Of a DNA stretch of 64,000 nt, positions 1 through 8,440 are shown one piece after another. The notes beneath the pieces were generated by a model. That model had not been told where the DNA came from, made no database searches, and saw nothing but the letters and a program-made list of their open reading frames with translations. Each line of letters opens with the position of its first letter. The first letter of the stretch is position 1. The stretch comes from Woeseiaceae bacterium (GTDB lineage: Bacteria > Pseudomonadota > Gammaproteobacteria > Steroidobacterales > Woeseiaceae), in contig JABDOQ010000017.1 in NCBI GenBank assembly GCA_013043165.1, positions 1 through 64,000 on the forward strand, read 5' to 3'. The translations under genes were made by a program, and so were the position numbers.

Positions 1-134
1 TGATGCCGGGCGACAACGTGCAGATGGTGGTTGAGCTGATAGCACCGATCGCGATGGAAGACGGCCTCAGGTTCGCTATCCGTGAGGGTGGCCGCACCGT
101 CGGTGCCGGCGTCGTCGCAAAGGTTATCGAATAA
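1..134 (+). CDS. tuf: Elongation factor Tu, C-terminal end (partial)
   Basis: This is the last 44 codons of an open frame that enters from the left edge and ends in the residues VAKVIE followed by TAA. The sequence matches the C-terminal beta-barrel domain of EF-Tu, the GTPase that delivers aminoacyl-tRNA to the ribosome. The short rpsJ-proximal position is the usual end of the str operon (rpsL-rpsG-fusA-tuf). No terminator is visible before rpsJ, so tuf and rpsJ are probably co-transcribed. The G domain lies outside the window. Confidence 0.93.
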   Translation, partial: MPGDNVQMVVELIAPIAMEDGLRFAIREGGRTVGAGVVAKVIE

Positions 135-152
135 GAGCCTTATACGCCCACG

Positions 153-220
153 GACGGCATATTCGTCACCGGAATGGCTCGCTAACGCTGCGTTTTGCTT
201 CCGGTGAAGATCATCCCGCT
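153..220 (+). repeat. Palindromic intergenic repeat, copy A
   Basis: This about 68-nt element between tuf and rpsJ starts with GACGGCATATTC. Its arms at 166-174 and 199-207 form a perfect 9-bp inverted repeat around a 24-nt loop. A second copy lies at 579-646 on the other side of rpsJ. The loop shares ATGGCTCGCT with that copy. The arms differ in ways that keep pairing, notably C169-G204 here against T595-A629 there. Confidence 0.8.
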
Positions 221-255
221 CGCAGGCGCTACGAAACATTAACAAGGAGCCAATT

Positions 256-570
256 GTGGCGACAAACCAGAACATACGAATCCGTCTGAAAGCGTTCGAT
301 CATCGTCTGATTGACACGTCAGCGCGTGAAATCGTGGATACGGCCAAGCGTACCGGCGCCACCGTAAAAGGGCCGATCCCGCTGCCGATGAGGAAGGAGC
401 GTTTCACGATCCTGGTATCTCCTCATGTCAACAAGGATGCCCGGGATCAATATGAGATTCGTACGCACAAGCGCCTGATGGATATCGTGGATCCGACCGA
501 CAAGACCGTCGATGCCCTGATGAAGCTGGAGTTACCGGCCGGCGTCGATGTGCAAATCAAGCTGAATTGA
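256..570 (+). CDS. rpsJ: 30S ribosomal protein S10 (uS10)
   Basis: The 104-aa product matches S10 over its full length ([14 protein letters not shown] near the N-terminus, GVDVQIKLN at the C-terminus). S10 sits in the head of the 30S subunit and also serves in NusB-dependent antitermination. The start is GTG, with AAGGAG at 244-249 placed 6 nt upstream. It is separated from rplC by about 490 nt holding a repeat, a promoter and a structured leader. It may therefore belong to the tuf transcript rather than lead the S10 operon as in E. coli. Confidence 0.97.
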   Translation: MATNQNIRIRLKAFDHRLIDTSAREIVDTAKRTGATVKGPIPLPMRKERFTILVSPHVNKDARDQYEIRTHKRLMDIVDPTDKTVDALMKLELPAGVDVQIKLN

Positions 571-578
571 TCGCCGCA

Positions 579-646
579 GACGGCATATTCCTCATCGAAA
601 TGGCTCGCTGCGCTGCGCTTTACTTCCGATGAGGAATATCCCGCCC
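579..646 (+). repeat. Palindromic intergenic repeat, copy B
   Basis: This is the second copy of the element at 153-220, beginning 9 nt after the rpsJ stop. The arms 585-597 and 627-639 are a perfect 13-bp inverted repeat around a 29-nt loop, longer than in copy A. Opening motif GACGGCATATTC and loop motif ATGGCTCGCT are shared. As RNA it would form a strong hairpin at the 3' end of the tuf-rpsJ message. There is no U-run directly after it. Confidence 0.8.
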
Positions 647-723
647 GCGACGGGTCGGCTAACACATTGATTTAACTTGGGAAGAAGCTTCCCAACAAAT
701 CCGCAAAAAAGGCTGGAAACCGC

Positions 724-751
724 TTGTATTGGGGGTTTCGAGTCGTATAAT
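724..751 (+). promoter_or_regulatory. Putative sigma-70 promoter for the rplC-led operon
   Basis: A perfect TATAAT at 746-751 follows TTGTAT at 724-729 with a 16-bp spacer, in the gap between rpsJ and rplC. The -35 matches consensus only in its first three bases. It would give a leader of about 300 nt before rplC. No other comparable signal is seen nearby. Confidence 0.6.
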
Positions 752-757
752 AGCGGG

Positions 758-1060
758 CTCGCTGCATTTGGCCGGACCGGGAGTCGGCCAAAGTCAGTAA
801 AGGAAGACATCTGTCGCCAGGAAATCGAGGGTGACACGGCAAATCCCGGAACCGCCGGACCGATTGATGGATCGGATCGGAGCTTAGGGTCAGCCCCAGA
901 GCAAAGAGAGCGCAGCTCTCAGCGATGGCTGGCCCTTTCGCATGTCTGGAAGAAGTGCCAGATCGAGGAAAACAACAGCCGAAGCCAATCGTAGTTTCGG
1001 TGTTGAAATTGGAATTAGAGTCAGGCGCTGGCCAATCGAAGTCAGCGCGAGGTTTTGAAG
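758..1060 (+). promoter_or_regulatory. Structured leader upstream of rplC
   Basis: This roughly 300-nt untranslated stretch contains three stem-loops. The first is 767-774 with 785-792 (8 bp, perfect). The second is 886-895 with 927-936 (10 bp with one G-U), enclosing a 6-bp hairpin at 906-920. The third is 1025-1030 with 1043-1048 (6 bp), just before the rplC ribosome-binding site. In E. coli L4 represses the S10 operon through a hairpin leader placed before rpsJ. By position this could be the equivalent moved to before rplC (inference). Short frames inside it show no family resemblance. Confidence 0.5.
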
Positions 1061-1705
1061 ATGACGATGGGTCTTGTTGGCCGCAAGTGCGGCATGACAC
1101 GTGTCTTTACGGAAGACGGAATTTCGATTCCGGTGACCGTCGTGGAGGCACAGCCAAACCGAATCACACAGGTGAAGACCGTGGAGACGGACGGCTATCG
1201 CGCGCTACAAGTTGTAGCCGGCAGCCGCAAAGCGTCCCGGGTCGTCAAACCTGCAGCCGGCCACTTTGCCGCAGCGAAAGTCGAAGCCGGCGACCTGATT
1301 ACCGAATTCCGCATTGCAGACGGCGATGAGACGGAATACCAGATTGGCACGGAATTACGTGTCGAGTTGTTCGATGAAGGCCAGAAGGTTGATGTAGTCG
1401 GCACATCAATTGGTAAAGGATTTGCGGGCACTGTTAAACGGCATAATTTCTCAATGCAGGACGCGACGCACGGCAACTCGCTCGCTCATAGAGCCCCGGG
1501 TTCTATTGGTCAGAACCAGACGCCCGGCCGAGTCTTCAAAGGCAAGAAGATGTCCGGCCAAATGGGTAACGTGCGCCGCACGGTCCAGAATCTCGAGATC
1601 GTGCGCGTTGATGGCGAGCGCAATCTGTTGTTGATCAAGGGCGCTGTCCCGGGTCATCGTGGCGGTAGCGTAGTAGTACGTCCCGCTGTCAAGGCCAGGA
1701 AGTAA
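1061..1705 (+). CDS. rplC: 50S ribosomal protein L3 (uL3)
   Basis: The 214-aa product has the L3 start [16 protein letters not shown] and the conserved central loop [16 protein letters not shown], whose glutamine is methylated by PrmB in relatives. L3 is an early 50S assembly protein near the peptidyl-transferase centre. I place the start at ATG 1061 because GAGG at 1049-1052 is correctly spaced for it. An in-frame TTG six nt earlier would sit on top of that site. It is the first gene after the long structured leader. Confidence 0.96.
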   Translation: MTMGLVGRKCGMTRVFTEDGISIPVTVVEAQPNRITQVKTVETDGYRALQVVAGSRKASRVVKPAAGHFAAAKVEAGDLITEFRIADGDETEYQIGTELRVELFDEGQKVDVVGTSIGKGFAGTVKRHNFSMQDATHGNSLAHRAPGSIGQNQTPGRVFKGKKMSGQMGNVRRTVQNLEIVRVDGERNLLLIKGAVPGHRGGSVVVRPAVKARK

Positions 1706-1716
1706 GGGGCGCATTG

Positions 1717-2319
1717 ATGAAATTGAAACTACAGGACAAAGGCTCCGTTGACGTTCTCGATTCAGCATTTGGGGCGGACTACAACGAAGCACTCGTGCAC
1801 CAGGTTGTAACGGCACACTTGTCAGGTGCGCGTGCCGGCACAAAAGCACAGAAGAATCGCGCCGCAGTACGTGGCGGTGGCGCCAAACCCTGGCGACAGA
1901 AGGGCACTGGCCGCGCACGCGCAGGCACCATCCGCAGCCCGATCTGGGTTGGCGGCGGTCGCGCATTTGCGGCGAAGCCTCGTAACTACGAGCAGAAAGT
2001 AAACAAGAAGATGTATCGTGCTGCGCTGCGCTCGATGATGTCCGAGTTGGTTCGACAGGATCGCCTGGTCATCGTCAAAGACCTGGCGCTCGAGGCGCCG
2101 AAGACCAGGTTGCTGGCGGCAAAGCTCAAAGAGCTCGAGCTGAGCAGCGTTTTGATTCTGAACGAGGCATTCGACGAAAAGCTTTTCCTGGCCGCTCGTA
2201 ACCTGCCGAACGTTGGCATTTGTGATGTCGTTGCCATCGATCCGGTTGTGCTGATTCGCTTTGACAAGGTACTCGTGACCTTGCCGGCACTGAAGCTCAT
2301 CGAGGAGCGCCTGTCATGA
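1717..2319 (+). CDS. rplD: 50S ribosomal protein L4 (uL4)
   Basis: The 200-aa product carries the L4 extended loop ([20 protein letters not shown]) that lines the peptide exit tunnel. In E. coli L4 is also the repressor of the S10 operon, so it is the obvious ligand for the leader ahead of rplC (inference). The start is ATG 1717, with AAGGGG 7 nt upstream; TTG at 1714 is too close to that site. The stop overlaps the rplW start by 4 nt (ATGA), implying translational coupling. Confidence 0.96.
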   Translation: MKLKLQDKGSVDVLDSAFGADYNEALVHQVVTAHLSGARAGTKAQKNRAAVRGGGAKPWRQKGTGRARAGTIRSPIWVGGGRAFAAKPRNYEQKVNKKMYRAALRSMMSELVRQDRLVIVKDLALEAPKTRLLAAKLKELELSSVLILNEAFDEKLFLAARNLPNVGICDVVAIDPVVLIRFDKVLVTLPALKLIEERLS

Positions 2320-2624
2320 GCAATGCGGCACACCAGGAAAGATTGATGACGGTCATTCGCGGACCGCACCTATCGGAAAAATCGCACGTTGCGGCGGAGA
2401 AGAACCAGGTTGTCCTGAAAGTAAGGACCGACGCGACCAAGAAAGAGATTCAGCAGGCTGTTGAATTGCTGTTCGAGGTCAAGGTGGATGGCGTTCAGGT
2501 CGTCAACGTGAAAGGCAAAACGAAGCGGTTCCAGCAATCCAAAGGTCGTCGCTCGAACTGGAAGAAGGCTTACGTAAAGCTCGCCGAAGGAAGCTCCGTC
2601 GAAGAGTTCTTCGGCGCTGACTAG
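2316..2624 (+). CDS. rplW: 50S ribosomal protein L23 (uL23)
   Basis: The 102-aa product shows the L23 features [10 protein letters not shown] near the N-terminus and [10 protein letters not shown] with the basic loop around residues 68-80. L23 lies at the tunnel exit, where trigger factor and SRP dock. It overlaps rplD by 4 nt and ends 11 nt before rplB, the standard S10-operon arrangement. Confidence 0.95.
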   Translation: MSNAAHQERLMTVIRGPHLSEKSHVAAEKNQVVLKVRTDATKKEIQQAVELLFEVKVDGVQVVNVKGKTKRFQQSKGRRSNWKKAYVKLAEGSSVEEFFGAD

Positions 2625-2635
2625 AGGTAACGATT

Positions 2636-3463
2636 GTGTCATTGCATAAAGCCAAGCCAACCTCCGCGGGACGTCGATTTGTCGTTGCCGTCAAAACGTC
2701 GGAGCTGCATAAAGGCAAGCCATACGGACCGCTTCTCGGCAAGAAGACGTCGAAGGGCGGCCGCAATAATAATGGTCGGATAACCATTCGCCACCAGGGT
2801 GGAGGTCATAAGCAGCGGTACCGCATCGTCGATTTCAAGCGCGACAAGGACGGTATTCCAGGGGTTGTAGAGCGCCTCGAATATGATCCCAATCGCAGTG
2901 CGCACCTGGCTTTGATCAAGTATGCCGATGGCGAAAGGCGTTACATTCTGGCGCCCAAGAACGTTCGCGCCGGCGCGCCGATAATCAGCGGCGAGGACGC
3001 GCCCATTAAGCCGGGCAATGCCCTGCCGATTCGTGCGATTCCGGTTGGCACGACGATACACAACATTGAGATGAAGCCAGGCAAGGGCGGCCAGCTTGTT
3101 CGTTCCGCCGGCGGGTCCGCGCAGTTGGCGGCACGCGAAGGTGTTTATTCGACGGTCCGGCTGCGCTCTGGTGAAACACGCAAGATTCACGTTAGCTGCC
3201 GCGCGACGGTCGGTGAAGTGGGTCATGGCGAACACAATCTGCGCAAGCTTGGCAAGGCAGGCGCCAGTCGCTGGAGAGGCGTTCGGCCGACTGTGCGTGG
3301 CGTAGCCATGAACCCGGTGGACCACCCGCACGGTGGTGGTGAAGGGCGAACGTCAGGTGGCCGTCACCCGGTGAGCCCCTGGGGTACGCCGACAAAGGGC
3401 GCGAAAACGCGTTCAAACAAGCGCACGGACGGCATGATCGTTCGTCGACGCAAGCGTAAGTAA
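2636..3463 (+). CDS. rplB: 50S ribosomal protein L2 (uL2)
   Basis: The 275-aa protein is of normal L2 length. It keeps the conserved C-terminal segment [14 protein letters not shown], whose histidine lies close to the peptidyl-transferase centre, and the basic tail VRRRKRK. Translation begins at GTG 2636, preceded by GAGGTAA at 2624-2630. It sits between rplW and rpsS with gaps of about 11 nt on each side. Confidence 0.97.
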   Translation: MSLHKAKPTSAGRRFVVAVKTSELHKGKPYGPLLGKKTSKGGRNNNGRITIRHQGGGHKQRYRIVDFKRDKDGIPGVVERLEYDPNRSAHLALIKYADGERRYILAPKNVRAGAPIISGEDAPIKPGNALPIRAIPVGTTIHNIEMKPGKGGQLVRSAGGSAQLAAREGVYSTVRLRSGETRKIHVSCRATVGEVGHGEHNLRKLGKAGASRWRGVRPTVRGVAMNPVDHPHGGGEGRTSGGRHPVSPWGTPTKGAKTRSNKRTDGMIVRRRKRK

Positions 3464-3475
3464 AGGATTTCGATA

Positions 3476-3748
3476 ATGCCGCGTAGTGTAAGAAAAGGCC
3501 CGTTCGTCGATAACCACCTGGCGAAGAAAGTTACAGAGGCTGCCAAGAAAAATGATCGCCGACCGATCAAGACCTGGTCGCGTCGCTCGATGGTGTTGCC
3601 GGATATGGTTGGTTTGACCATTGCAGTCCACAACGGACGTCAGCACGTACCGGTTCTTATTTCGGAGAACATGGTTGGGCACAAACTCGGCGAGTTTGCG
3701 ATGACACGTACGTTCCGCGGTCACTCCGGTGATCGCAAGACCAAATAG
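3476..3748 (+). CDS. rpsS: 30S ribosomal protein S19 (uS19)
   Basis: The 90-aa product opens with [15 protein letters not shown] and contains [18 protein letters not shown] and [15 protein letters not shown], all diagnostic for S19. S19 binds S13 in the 30S head and contacts the A-site tRNA. AAGGA lies about 9 nt before the ATG. The gene ends 13 nt before the chosen rplV start. Confidence 0.97.
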   Translation: MPRSVRKGPFVDNHLAKKVTEAAKKNDRRPIKTWSRRSMVLPDMVGLTIAVHNGRQHVPVLISENMVGHKLGEFAMTRTFRGHSGDRKTK

Positions 3749-3761
3749 GGGATCGGGTTCA

Positions 3762-4097
3762 ATGCAAGTTGCAGCAACACTTAGATACGCGCGAATCTCG
3801 CCGCAGAAATGCCGCCTGATGGCTGACGCTATCCGTGGCCAGTCGGTTGACGCCGCTTTGCGTACGTTGACGTTTTCGCCGAAGAAGAGTGCTCGCATCG
3901 TAAAAAAGGTCCTGGAGTCGGCTGTCGCCAACGCGGAGCACAATCACGGTGCGGACATTGATGAGTTGAAAATTGCGACGATCGAGGTAAACGAGGCTCC
4001 GACGCTGCGTCGTTTCCGCGCCCGTGCCAAGGGTCGCGGCGCACGAATCATCAAGCGGAACAGTCACATTACAATTCGGGTGGCAGACGAAAAATGA
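3762..4097 (+). CDS. rplV: 50S ribosomal protein L22 (uL22)
   Basis: The 111-aa product ([20 protein letters not shown]) matches L22. The beta-hairpin [14 protein letters not shown] near residues 85-98 reaches into the exit tunnel, where macrolide resistance mutations map in other bacteria. The frame is open upstream to 3729 inside rpsS, but the family N-terminus and a GGGGAT site fix the start at 3762. It is followed by 52 nt of unremarkable sequence before rpsC. Confidence 0.95.
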   Translation: MQVAATLRYARISPQKCRLMADAIRGQSVDAALRTLTFSPKKSARIVKKVLESAVANAEHNHGADIDELKIATIEVNEAPTLRRFRARAKGRGARIIKRNSHITIRVADEK

Positions 4098-4149
4098 TCA
4101 CCGCATTCAATTTTCATCTCGCTGACCAGCCACGGGACGAGTAAGAACT

Positions 4150-4839
4150 ATGGGCCAAAAAGTACATCCAACAGGTATACGTCTTGGCATCGTCAAGGAT
4201 TGGGCATCAAAGTGGTATGCCGATTCAAAGACGTTCCCCGGATACATACACGACGATCACGTGATTCGGGTTTTCATCAAGAAAAAGCTGAAAGACGCGT
4301 CGGTCAGCCGGATCGCTATCGAGCGCCCTGCGAATAAAGTGAATATCACCATTTTCACGGCGCGTCCTGGCATCGTCATTGGCAAGAAAGGCGAGGACAT
4401 TGAAAAGCTTCGCTTAGAGCTGTCGAAGATGATTGGCATGCTGATTCAGGATGTACGCATCAACATCAGCGAGGTTCGCAAGCCGGAGCTTGATGCACAG
4501 TTGGTTGCCGAGGGTATCGCGCAACAGCTCGAGCGCCGCGTCATGTTTCGTCGTGCTATGAAGCGCGCGGTAACGAATACGATGCGTGTTGGTGCTGAGG
4601 GTATAAAAGTCAAGGTCGGTGGCCGACTGAATGGTGCAGAAATTGCGCGTTCCGAGTGGTATCGCGAGGGTCGTGTTCCGCTGCATACGCTGCGCGCGGA
4701 TATCGATTATGGCACGGCTACAGCAAACACCACATACGGCACGATCGGCGTGAAAGTTTGGATTTTCAAGGGCGAGGTCTTTGACAAGCCCGAAGCGGTT
4801 CCGGCAGAAGCTGCAGAAGCAGCTGGTGCGCGTACTTAA
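4150..4839 (+). CDS. rpsC: 30S ribosomal protein S3 (uS3)
   Basis: The 229-aa product has the S3 opening [18 protein letters not shown] and the KH domain motif [17 protein letters not shown] near residues 72-88. It also has the C-terminal domain with [13 protein letters not shown]3 forms part of the mRNA entry channel. The alanine/glutamate-rich tail is ordinary. A REP-like element occupies the 84-nt gap to rplP. Confidence 0.97.
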   Translation: MGQKVHPTGIRLGIVKDWASKWYADSKTFPGYIHDDHVIRVFIKKKLKDASVSRIAIERPANKVNITIFTARPGIVIGKKGEDIEKLRLELSKMIGMLIQDVRINISEVRKPELDAQLVAEGIAQQLERRVMFRRAMKRAVTNTMRVGAEGIKVKVGGRLNGAEIARSEWYREGRVPLHTLRADIDYGTATANTTYGTIGVKVWIFKGEVFDKPEAVPAEAAEAAGART

Positions 4840-4858
4840 GAATTGAAGATAAAGGTGT

Positions 4859-4899
4859 CGTAGGAGCGGCTTCCCCATTCGGGAACAACGTTAGCCGCG
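4859..4899 (+). repeat. REP-like element (GTAGGAGC family)
   Basis: The gap between rpsC and rplP holds GTAGGAGCGGCT followed by AGCCGCGAC. This gives an outer GCGGCT/AGCCGC stem with an inner TTCCC/GGGAA hairpin. The GTAGGAGC head recurs at 6540, 9371, 10050, 11992 (minus), 44231 (minus) and 54113 (minus). Confidence 0.7.
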
Positions 4900-4923
4900 A
4901 CAGATGACCGACGGAATAACACA

Positions 4924-5337
4924 ATGCTACAGCCTAAGAGAACAAAATTTCGCAAGCAGATGAAAGGGCGCAACCGCGGTCTCGCGCTACGTGGTAGCAA
5001 CGTATCGTTCGGTAAATACGGCCTCAAAGCGACGGGTCGCGGCCGGCTGACGGCACGTCAGATTGAGGCAGCGCGTCGCGCGATGACGCGCTATATCAAG
5101 CGTGGTGGAAAGATCTGGATCCGGGTCTTTCCGGACAAGCCGATTTCGAAAAAGCCACTCGAAGTTCGTCAGGGCAAGGGTAAGGGCAACGTTGAATACT
5201 GGGTTTGTCAGGTTCAGCCGGGCCGGGTGCTGTATGAAATGGAAGGCGTAACGGAAGAAATTGCGCGTGAGGCATTCCGCCTGGCAGCTGCAAAACTGCC
5301 GTTCGCGACCGCGTTTGTAACTCGTCAGGTGATGTGA
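4924..5337 (+). CDS. rplP: 50S ribosomal protein L16 (uL16)
   Basis: The 137-aa protein begins [19 protein letters not shown] and keeps the conserved [12 protein letters not shown]-type segment (here [17 protein letters not shown]). L16 organises the A-site side of the 50S subunit. It is the last step before the L29-S17 pair, and its stop overlaps the start of rpmC as TGATG. Confidence 0.97.
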   Translation: MLQPKRTKFRKQMKGRNRGLALRGSNVSFGKYGLKATGRGRLTARQIEAARRAMTRYIKRGGKIWIRVFPDKPISKKPLEVRQGKGKGNVEYWVCQVQPGRVLYEMEGVTEEIAREAFRLAAAKLPFATAFVTRQVM

Positions 5338-5543
5338 TGAAAGCAAGTGACCTCCGGACCAAGTCAGTAGAAGAACTCAACGATGAGCTTGTTGCACTTC
5401 GTCGTGAGCAGTTCAATCTGCGTATGCAGCACGCAACGGGCGAACTGACGCAAAACCACGAACATGGTCGGGTTAGAAAAGATATCGCGCGAGTCAAGAC
5501 GGTTTTGACCGAACTTGAGCGTGCGGCAGGTGATGACAAATGA
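5337..5543 (+). CDS. rpmC: 50S ribosomal protein L29 (uL29)
   Basis: The 68-aa helical protein [18 protein letters not shown] ends with the L29 motif [14 protein letters not shown]29 sits at the tunnel exit beside L23. The frame also has a GTG at 5334, but ATG 5337 gives the family N-terminus and shares an A with the rplP stop. Its own stop overlaps the rpsQ start by 4 nt, so L16, L29 and S17 look translationally coupled. Confidence 0.94.
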   Translation: MKASDLRTKSVEELNDELVALRREQFNLRMQHATGELTQNHEHGRVRKDIARVKTVLTELERAAGDDK

Positions 5544-5809
5544 GTGAAGAAAGCAAGACACAGCGTACACTCGTCGGTCGCGTCGTTAGCGACAAGATGG
5601 ACAAAACCGTTTCGGTCGCTATCGAACGAGTGATCAAGCACCCGGTTTATGGCAAGTACATTCGCCGTACCGGCAAGGTCCTTGCTCACGACGCGGCGAA
5701 TGAATGCAAAGCCGGTGATCGAGTTGCGATTTCGGAGTGCCGCCCGATTTCGAAGAATAAATCCTGGTCCGTCGTCAACGTCGTTGAACGGTCGGCGGAC
5801 AAGCAATAA
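5540..5809 (+). CDS. rpsQ: 30S ribosomal protein S17 (uS17)
   Basis: The 89-aa product contains [20 protein letters not shown] and the closing [19 protein letters not shown], typical of this OB-fold primary 16S binder. In E. coli rpsQ closes the S10 operon and rplN opens the spc operon. Here only 16 nt separate them and no promoter stands out, so transcription probably continues into rplN. Confidence 0.96.
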   Translation: MSEESKTQRTLVGRVVSDKMDKTVSVAIERVIKHPVYGKYIRRTGKVLAHDAANECKAGDRVAISECRPISKNKSWSVVNVVERSADKQ

Positions 5810-5825
5810 CACTTAGGATGCAGTC

Positions 5826-6194
5826 ATGATTCAGATGCAGACAGTTCTGGACGCCGCCGATAATTCGGGCGCTCGTCGCGTGCAGTGCATCAAGGTACTC
5901 GGCGGCTCGAAGCGCCGTTATGCCGGTGTGGGCGACGTTATCAAGGTAAGCGTTAAAGATGCGATTCCGCGCGGCAAGGTCAAGAAGGGCGAGGTCTACA
6001 ATGCTGTTGTCGTTCGCACGCGCAAGGGCGTCCGCCGCAAGGACGGTTCACTGATTCGCTTCGACGGCAACGCGGCTGTGCTGCTAAACGCTCGTCTTGA
6101 GCCTATAGGCACACGTATTTTTGGTCCGGTTACGCGTGAATTGCGCACCAGCCGATTCATGAAGATTATTTCGCTTGCTCCCGAAGTTCTGTAG
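5826..6194 (+). CDS. rplN: 50S ribosomal protein L14 (uL14)
   Basis: The 122-aa product starts [18 protein letters not shown] and ends [17 protein letters not shown]-like ([17 protein letters not shown]), matching L14, which forms the B8 inter-subunit bridge. Its last codons and TAG stop lie inside a perfect intrinsic-terminator hairpin (6181-6210). The 3' coding sequence and this transcription signal are therefore the same DNA. Confidence 0.96.
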   Translation: MIQMQTVLDAADNSGARRVQCIKVLGGSKRRYAGVGDVIKVSVKDAIPRGKVKKGEVYNAVVVRTRKGVRRKDGSLIRFDGNAAVLLNARLEPIGTRIFGPVTRELRTSRFMKIISLAPEVL

Positions 6195-6210
6195 GAACTT
6201 CGGCTTTTTT
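6181..6210 (+). terminator. Intrinsic terminator-like hairpin across the rplN stop codon
   Basis: CCGAAGTTC (6181-6189) pairs perfectly with GAACTTCGG (6195-6203) around a TGTAG loop, followed at once by CTTTTTT. The rplN stop codon TAG (6192-6194) is in the loop. By structure it is a textbook Rho-independent terminator. Because at least fifteen essential genes lie downstream, it must leak, be prevented by translating ribosomes, or be bypassed by a downstream promoter. Confidence 0.8.
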
Positions 6211-6222
6211 GGATAAATTAAA

Positions 6223-6537
6223 GTGAAGAAGATTAGAAAAGGCGATGAAGTGATCGTAACAACCGGCAAGGATAAGGGTCGACGTGGCACTGTTCTGCAG
6301 GTTTTTGCTGACAATCGCGTATTGGTCGAGGGCGTAAATTTAGCCAAGAAACATATCAAGCCGAACCCGAATATTGGTGAGGCCGGTGGCATTCGTGATA
6401 CTGCGATGCCTATGGATATTTCGAACGTACTCGTTTTTAACCCGAAGTCGAAGAAGGGCGAACGGGTTGGTTTTAGCGTCGGGAAAGACGGCAGCAAGGT
6501 GCGTGTCTTCAAGAGCGGCGACGCAGTCGATATTTAA
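6223..6537 (+). CDS. rplX: 50S ribosomal protein L24 (uL24)
   Basis: The 104-aa KOW-domain protein reads MKKIRKGDEVIVTTGKDKGRRG and ends GKDGSKVRVFKSGDAVDI. L24 is a 50S assembly initiator. Translation starts at GTG 6223, 12 nt after the T-run of the terminator hairpin, with only a weak purine-rich site. L24 and the genes after it depend on read-through of that hairpin. Confidence 0.95.
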   Translation: MKKIRKGDEVIVTTGKDKGRRGTVLQVFADNRVLVEGVNLAKKHIKPNPNIGEAGGIRDTAMPMDISNVLVFNPKSKKGERVGFSVGKDGSKVRVFKSGDAVDI

Positions 6538-6539
6538 TT

Positions 6540-6582
6540 GTAGGAGCACCCGAAAGGGCATGAACGCGCCCTGGCGCGCGAT
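6540..6582 (+). repeat. REP-like element between rplX and rplE
   Basis: GTAGGAGCACCCGAAAGGGC (6540-6559) gives a short CCC/GGG hairpin. It is followed by an imperfect GCGCC/GGCGC palindrome ending at 6580. The whole element fits the 58-nt gap before rplE. In E. coli this is the region where S8 binds spc mRNA to control L5 translation, so the element occupies a normally regulatory spot. Confidence 0.6.
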
Positions 6583-6595
6583 TTGAGAAGAGAAA

Positions 6596-7138
6596 ATGTC
6601 ACGTTTACAGGAAAAATATCAGAACGAGCTCGCTGGAGAAATCCAGAAGAAGCTTGGTCTGAGCAATCCGATGGAAGTGCCCCGCATCACCAAGATCACG
6701 CTGAACATGGGCGTTGGCGAGGCGGTAGCCGACAAGAAAATCATGGAGAATGCTCGCGCCGACATGGAGAAAATTTCCGGTCAGAGGCCGGTGACGACGA
6801 TTGCCCGAAAATCAGTGGCTGGCTTCAAGATTCGTGACGGCATGCCTATCGGCTGCAAGGTTACGCTGCGTCGTGAACGCATGTATGAGTTCCTCGATCG
6901 CCTCGTTAACATTGCAATTCCGCGTATTCGTGATTTCCGTGGTCTGAACCCCAGGTCCTTCGACCGGCAGGGGAATTACAGCATGGGTGTTCAGGAGCAG
7001 ATTATTTTTCCGGAAATCAATTACGACGAAATAGATGCACTGCGTGGCATGGACATAATTATTACCACGACGGCGCGTACACCAGAGGAAGGCAAAGCGC
7101 TTCTCGAAGCGTTCAACTTTCCGTTTAAGAAGAAGTAG
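6596..7138 (+). CDS. rplE: 50S ribosomal protein L5 (uL5)
   Basis: The 180-aa product contains the L5 signature [21 protein letters not shown] and the later [21 protein letters not shown]5 binds 5S rRNA in the central protuberance. AGAAGAGA precedes ATG 6596. It is separated from rpsN by 9 nt. Confidence 0.97.
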   Translation: MSRLQEKYQNELAGEIQKKLGLSNPMEVPRITKITLNMGVGEAVADKKIMENARADMEKISGQRPVTTIARKSVAGFKIRDGMPIGCKVTLRRERMYEFLDRLVNIAIPRIRDFRGLNPRSFDRQGNYSMGVQEQIIFPEINYDEIDALRGMDIIITTTARTPEEGKALLEAFNFPFKKK

Positions 7139-7147
7139 GGACAATAC

Positions 7148-7453
7148 ATGGCCAAGAAATCGATGATCATGCGTGAACTGAAGCGTGCCAAGCTCGTCGC
7201 TCGGCATGCCGAAAAGCGCAAGGCGCTGAAAGCGATCGTTCGCAATATCCATAGCTCTGACGAGGAGCGCGCTGTTGCACAGGCGAAGCTGAACAAGTTG
7301 CCGCGTGACGGCAGCCCGACACGGCAACGGAATCGTTGTGCCATTACGGGTCGTCCGCATGGTGTATATCGCAAGTTTGGTCTCGCCCGTAACAAGCTAC
7401 GTGAAGCCGCCATGAATGGCGAAGTTCCCGGCCTCACAAAAGCCAGCTGGTAG
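7148..7453 (+). CDS. rpsN: 30S ribosomal protein S14 (uS14), zinc-free form
   Basis: The 101-aa long-form S14 ([36 protein letters not shown]) has only one cysteine. It therefore lacks the two CxxC pairs of the short zinc-binding form. S14 completes the 30S head. The normal spc position between rplE and rpsH is kept. By contrast rpmJ downstream retains its zinc ligands. Confidence 0.96.
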   Translation: MAKKSMIMRELKRAKLVARHAEKRKALKAIVRNIHSSDEERAVAQAKLNKLPRDGSPTRQRNRCAITGRPHGVYRKFGLARNKLREAAMNGEVPGLTKASW

Positions 7454-7466
7454 GCGGAGACAGAAC

Positions 7467-7862
7467 ATGAGTATGACGGATCCAATCGCAGACATGCTGA
7501 CGCGTATTCGCAATGGGCAGAAGGCGCGCAAAGTTGCAGTGTCTATGCCGGCGTCGAAAGCAAAGGAAGCTGTCGCGAAAGTATTGAAAGACGAAGGCTA
7601 CATCACGGGCTTTTCGACTGACGGTGAAGGCGCGGAGAAAACGCTAACGGTCGAGCTCAAGTATTTTGAGGGTGTGCCCGTGATCGAGAAGATCCAGCGC
7701 GCCAGTCGTCCAGGCCTGAGGATTTACCGCGGCAAGGAAGATCTGCCCAAGGTCCTTGGTGGTCTTGGCGTGGCTATCGTTTCGACCTCGGCGGGCGTCA
7801 TGAGTGACCGCCAGGCGCGGGAAAAAGGCGTTGGCGGGGAGGTTCTCTGCATCGTGTCGTGA
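7467..7862 (+). CDS. rpsH: 30S ribosomal protein S8 (uS8)
   Basis: The 131-aa product ([19 protein letters not shown]-terminal [21 protein letters not shown]) matches S8, a primary 16S rRNA binder. In E. coli it is also the translational repressor of spc mRNA. The open frame reaches back to 7416 within rpsN, but family length and the AGGCGGAGA site before 7467 set the start. Confidence 0.96.
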   Translation: MSMTDPIADMLTRIRNGQKARKVAVSMPASKAKEAVAKVLKDEGYITGFSTDGEGAEKTLTVELKYFEGVPVIEKIQRASRPGLRIYRGKEDLPKVLGGLGVAIVSTSAGVMSDRQAREKGVGGEVLCIVS

Positions 7863-7892
7863 TGCGCGATCCCGAAGCTAAGAGATAGGACT

Positions 7893-8426
7893 ATGTCAAG
7901 AATTGCAAAAGAACCGGTTGAATTGCCAAAAGGCGTCGAGTTCAGACAGGACGGCAATGTTGTCACGCTTAAGGGTGGCAAAGGCGAGCTGTCCGTGGTG
8001 CTGAATTCGGAAGTGGAGCTGAAGCAGGATGACAATGTTTTGAGTTTCGCGCCGCGATCCGGATCGCGTTTCGCGGCCGCGGTGGCCGGCACAATGCGCT
8101 CCATCATCGCCAATATGGCGCAGGGCGTGTCTGAGGGTTTTGAGCGCAAGCTGGAGCTGGTCGGCGTCGGCTATCGCGCGCAGGCCCAGGGCAAGAAGCT
8201 CAGTCTGAGCCTGGGTTTTTCGCACCCGGTCGAATATGTCGTGCCGGATGCAATCTCGGTCGAAACGCCGAGCCAGACCGAAATTGTAATCAGAGGCGCC
8301 GACAAGCAGCAGGTGGGTCAGGTTGCTGCGGAAATACGGCGCTTCCGTCCGCCCGAGCCTTACAAGGGCAAGGGCGTGCGTTACGCAGGTGAGCATGTCG
8401 TTCTGAAAGAAGCGAAGAAGAAATAG
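7893..8426 (+). CDS. rplF: 50S ribosomal protein L6 (uL6)
   Basis: The 177-aa product starts [17 protein letters not shown] and has the duplicated L6 fold with the C-terminal signature [15 protein letters not shown]6 lies near the factor-binding stalk base. It follows rpsH by 30 nt, with AAGCTAAGAGATAGG upstream, and precedes rplR by 14 nt. Confidence 0.97.
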   Translation: MSRIAKEPVELPKGVEFRQDGNVVTLKGGKGELSVVLNSEVELKQDDNVLSFAPRSGSRFAAAVAGTMRSIIANMAQGVSEGFERKLELVGVGYRAQAQGKKLSLSLGFSHPVEYVVPDAISVETPSQTEIVIRGADKQQVGQVAAEIRRFRPPEPYKGKGVRYAGEHVVLKEAKKK

Positions 8427-8440
8427 GCAGGGTTGACACC

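Noticed and set aside
585-639. Treating palindrome copy B as the terminator of the tuf-rpsJ operon
   Set aside because: The 13-bp stem is perfect but has a 29-nt loop and no T-run after it, and copy A upstream of rpsJ has the same form.
886-936. Treating the leader hairpin as an intrinsic terminator
   Set aside because: The stem is strong but is followed by TTCGCATG rather than a T-run, so termination by itself is unlikely.
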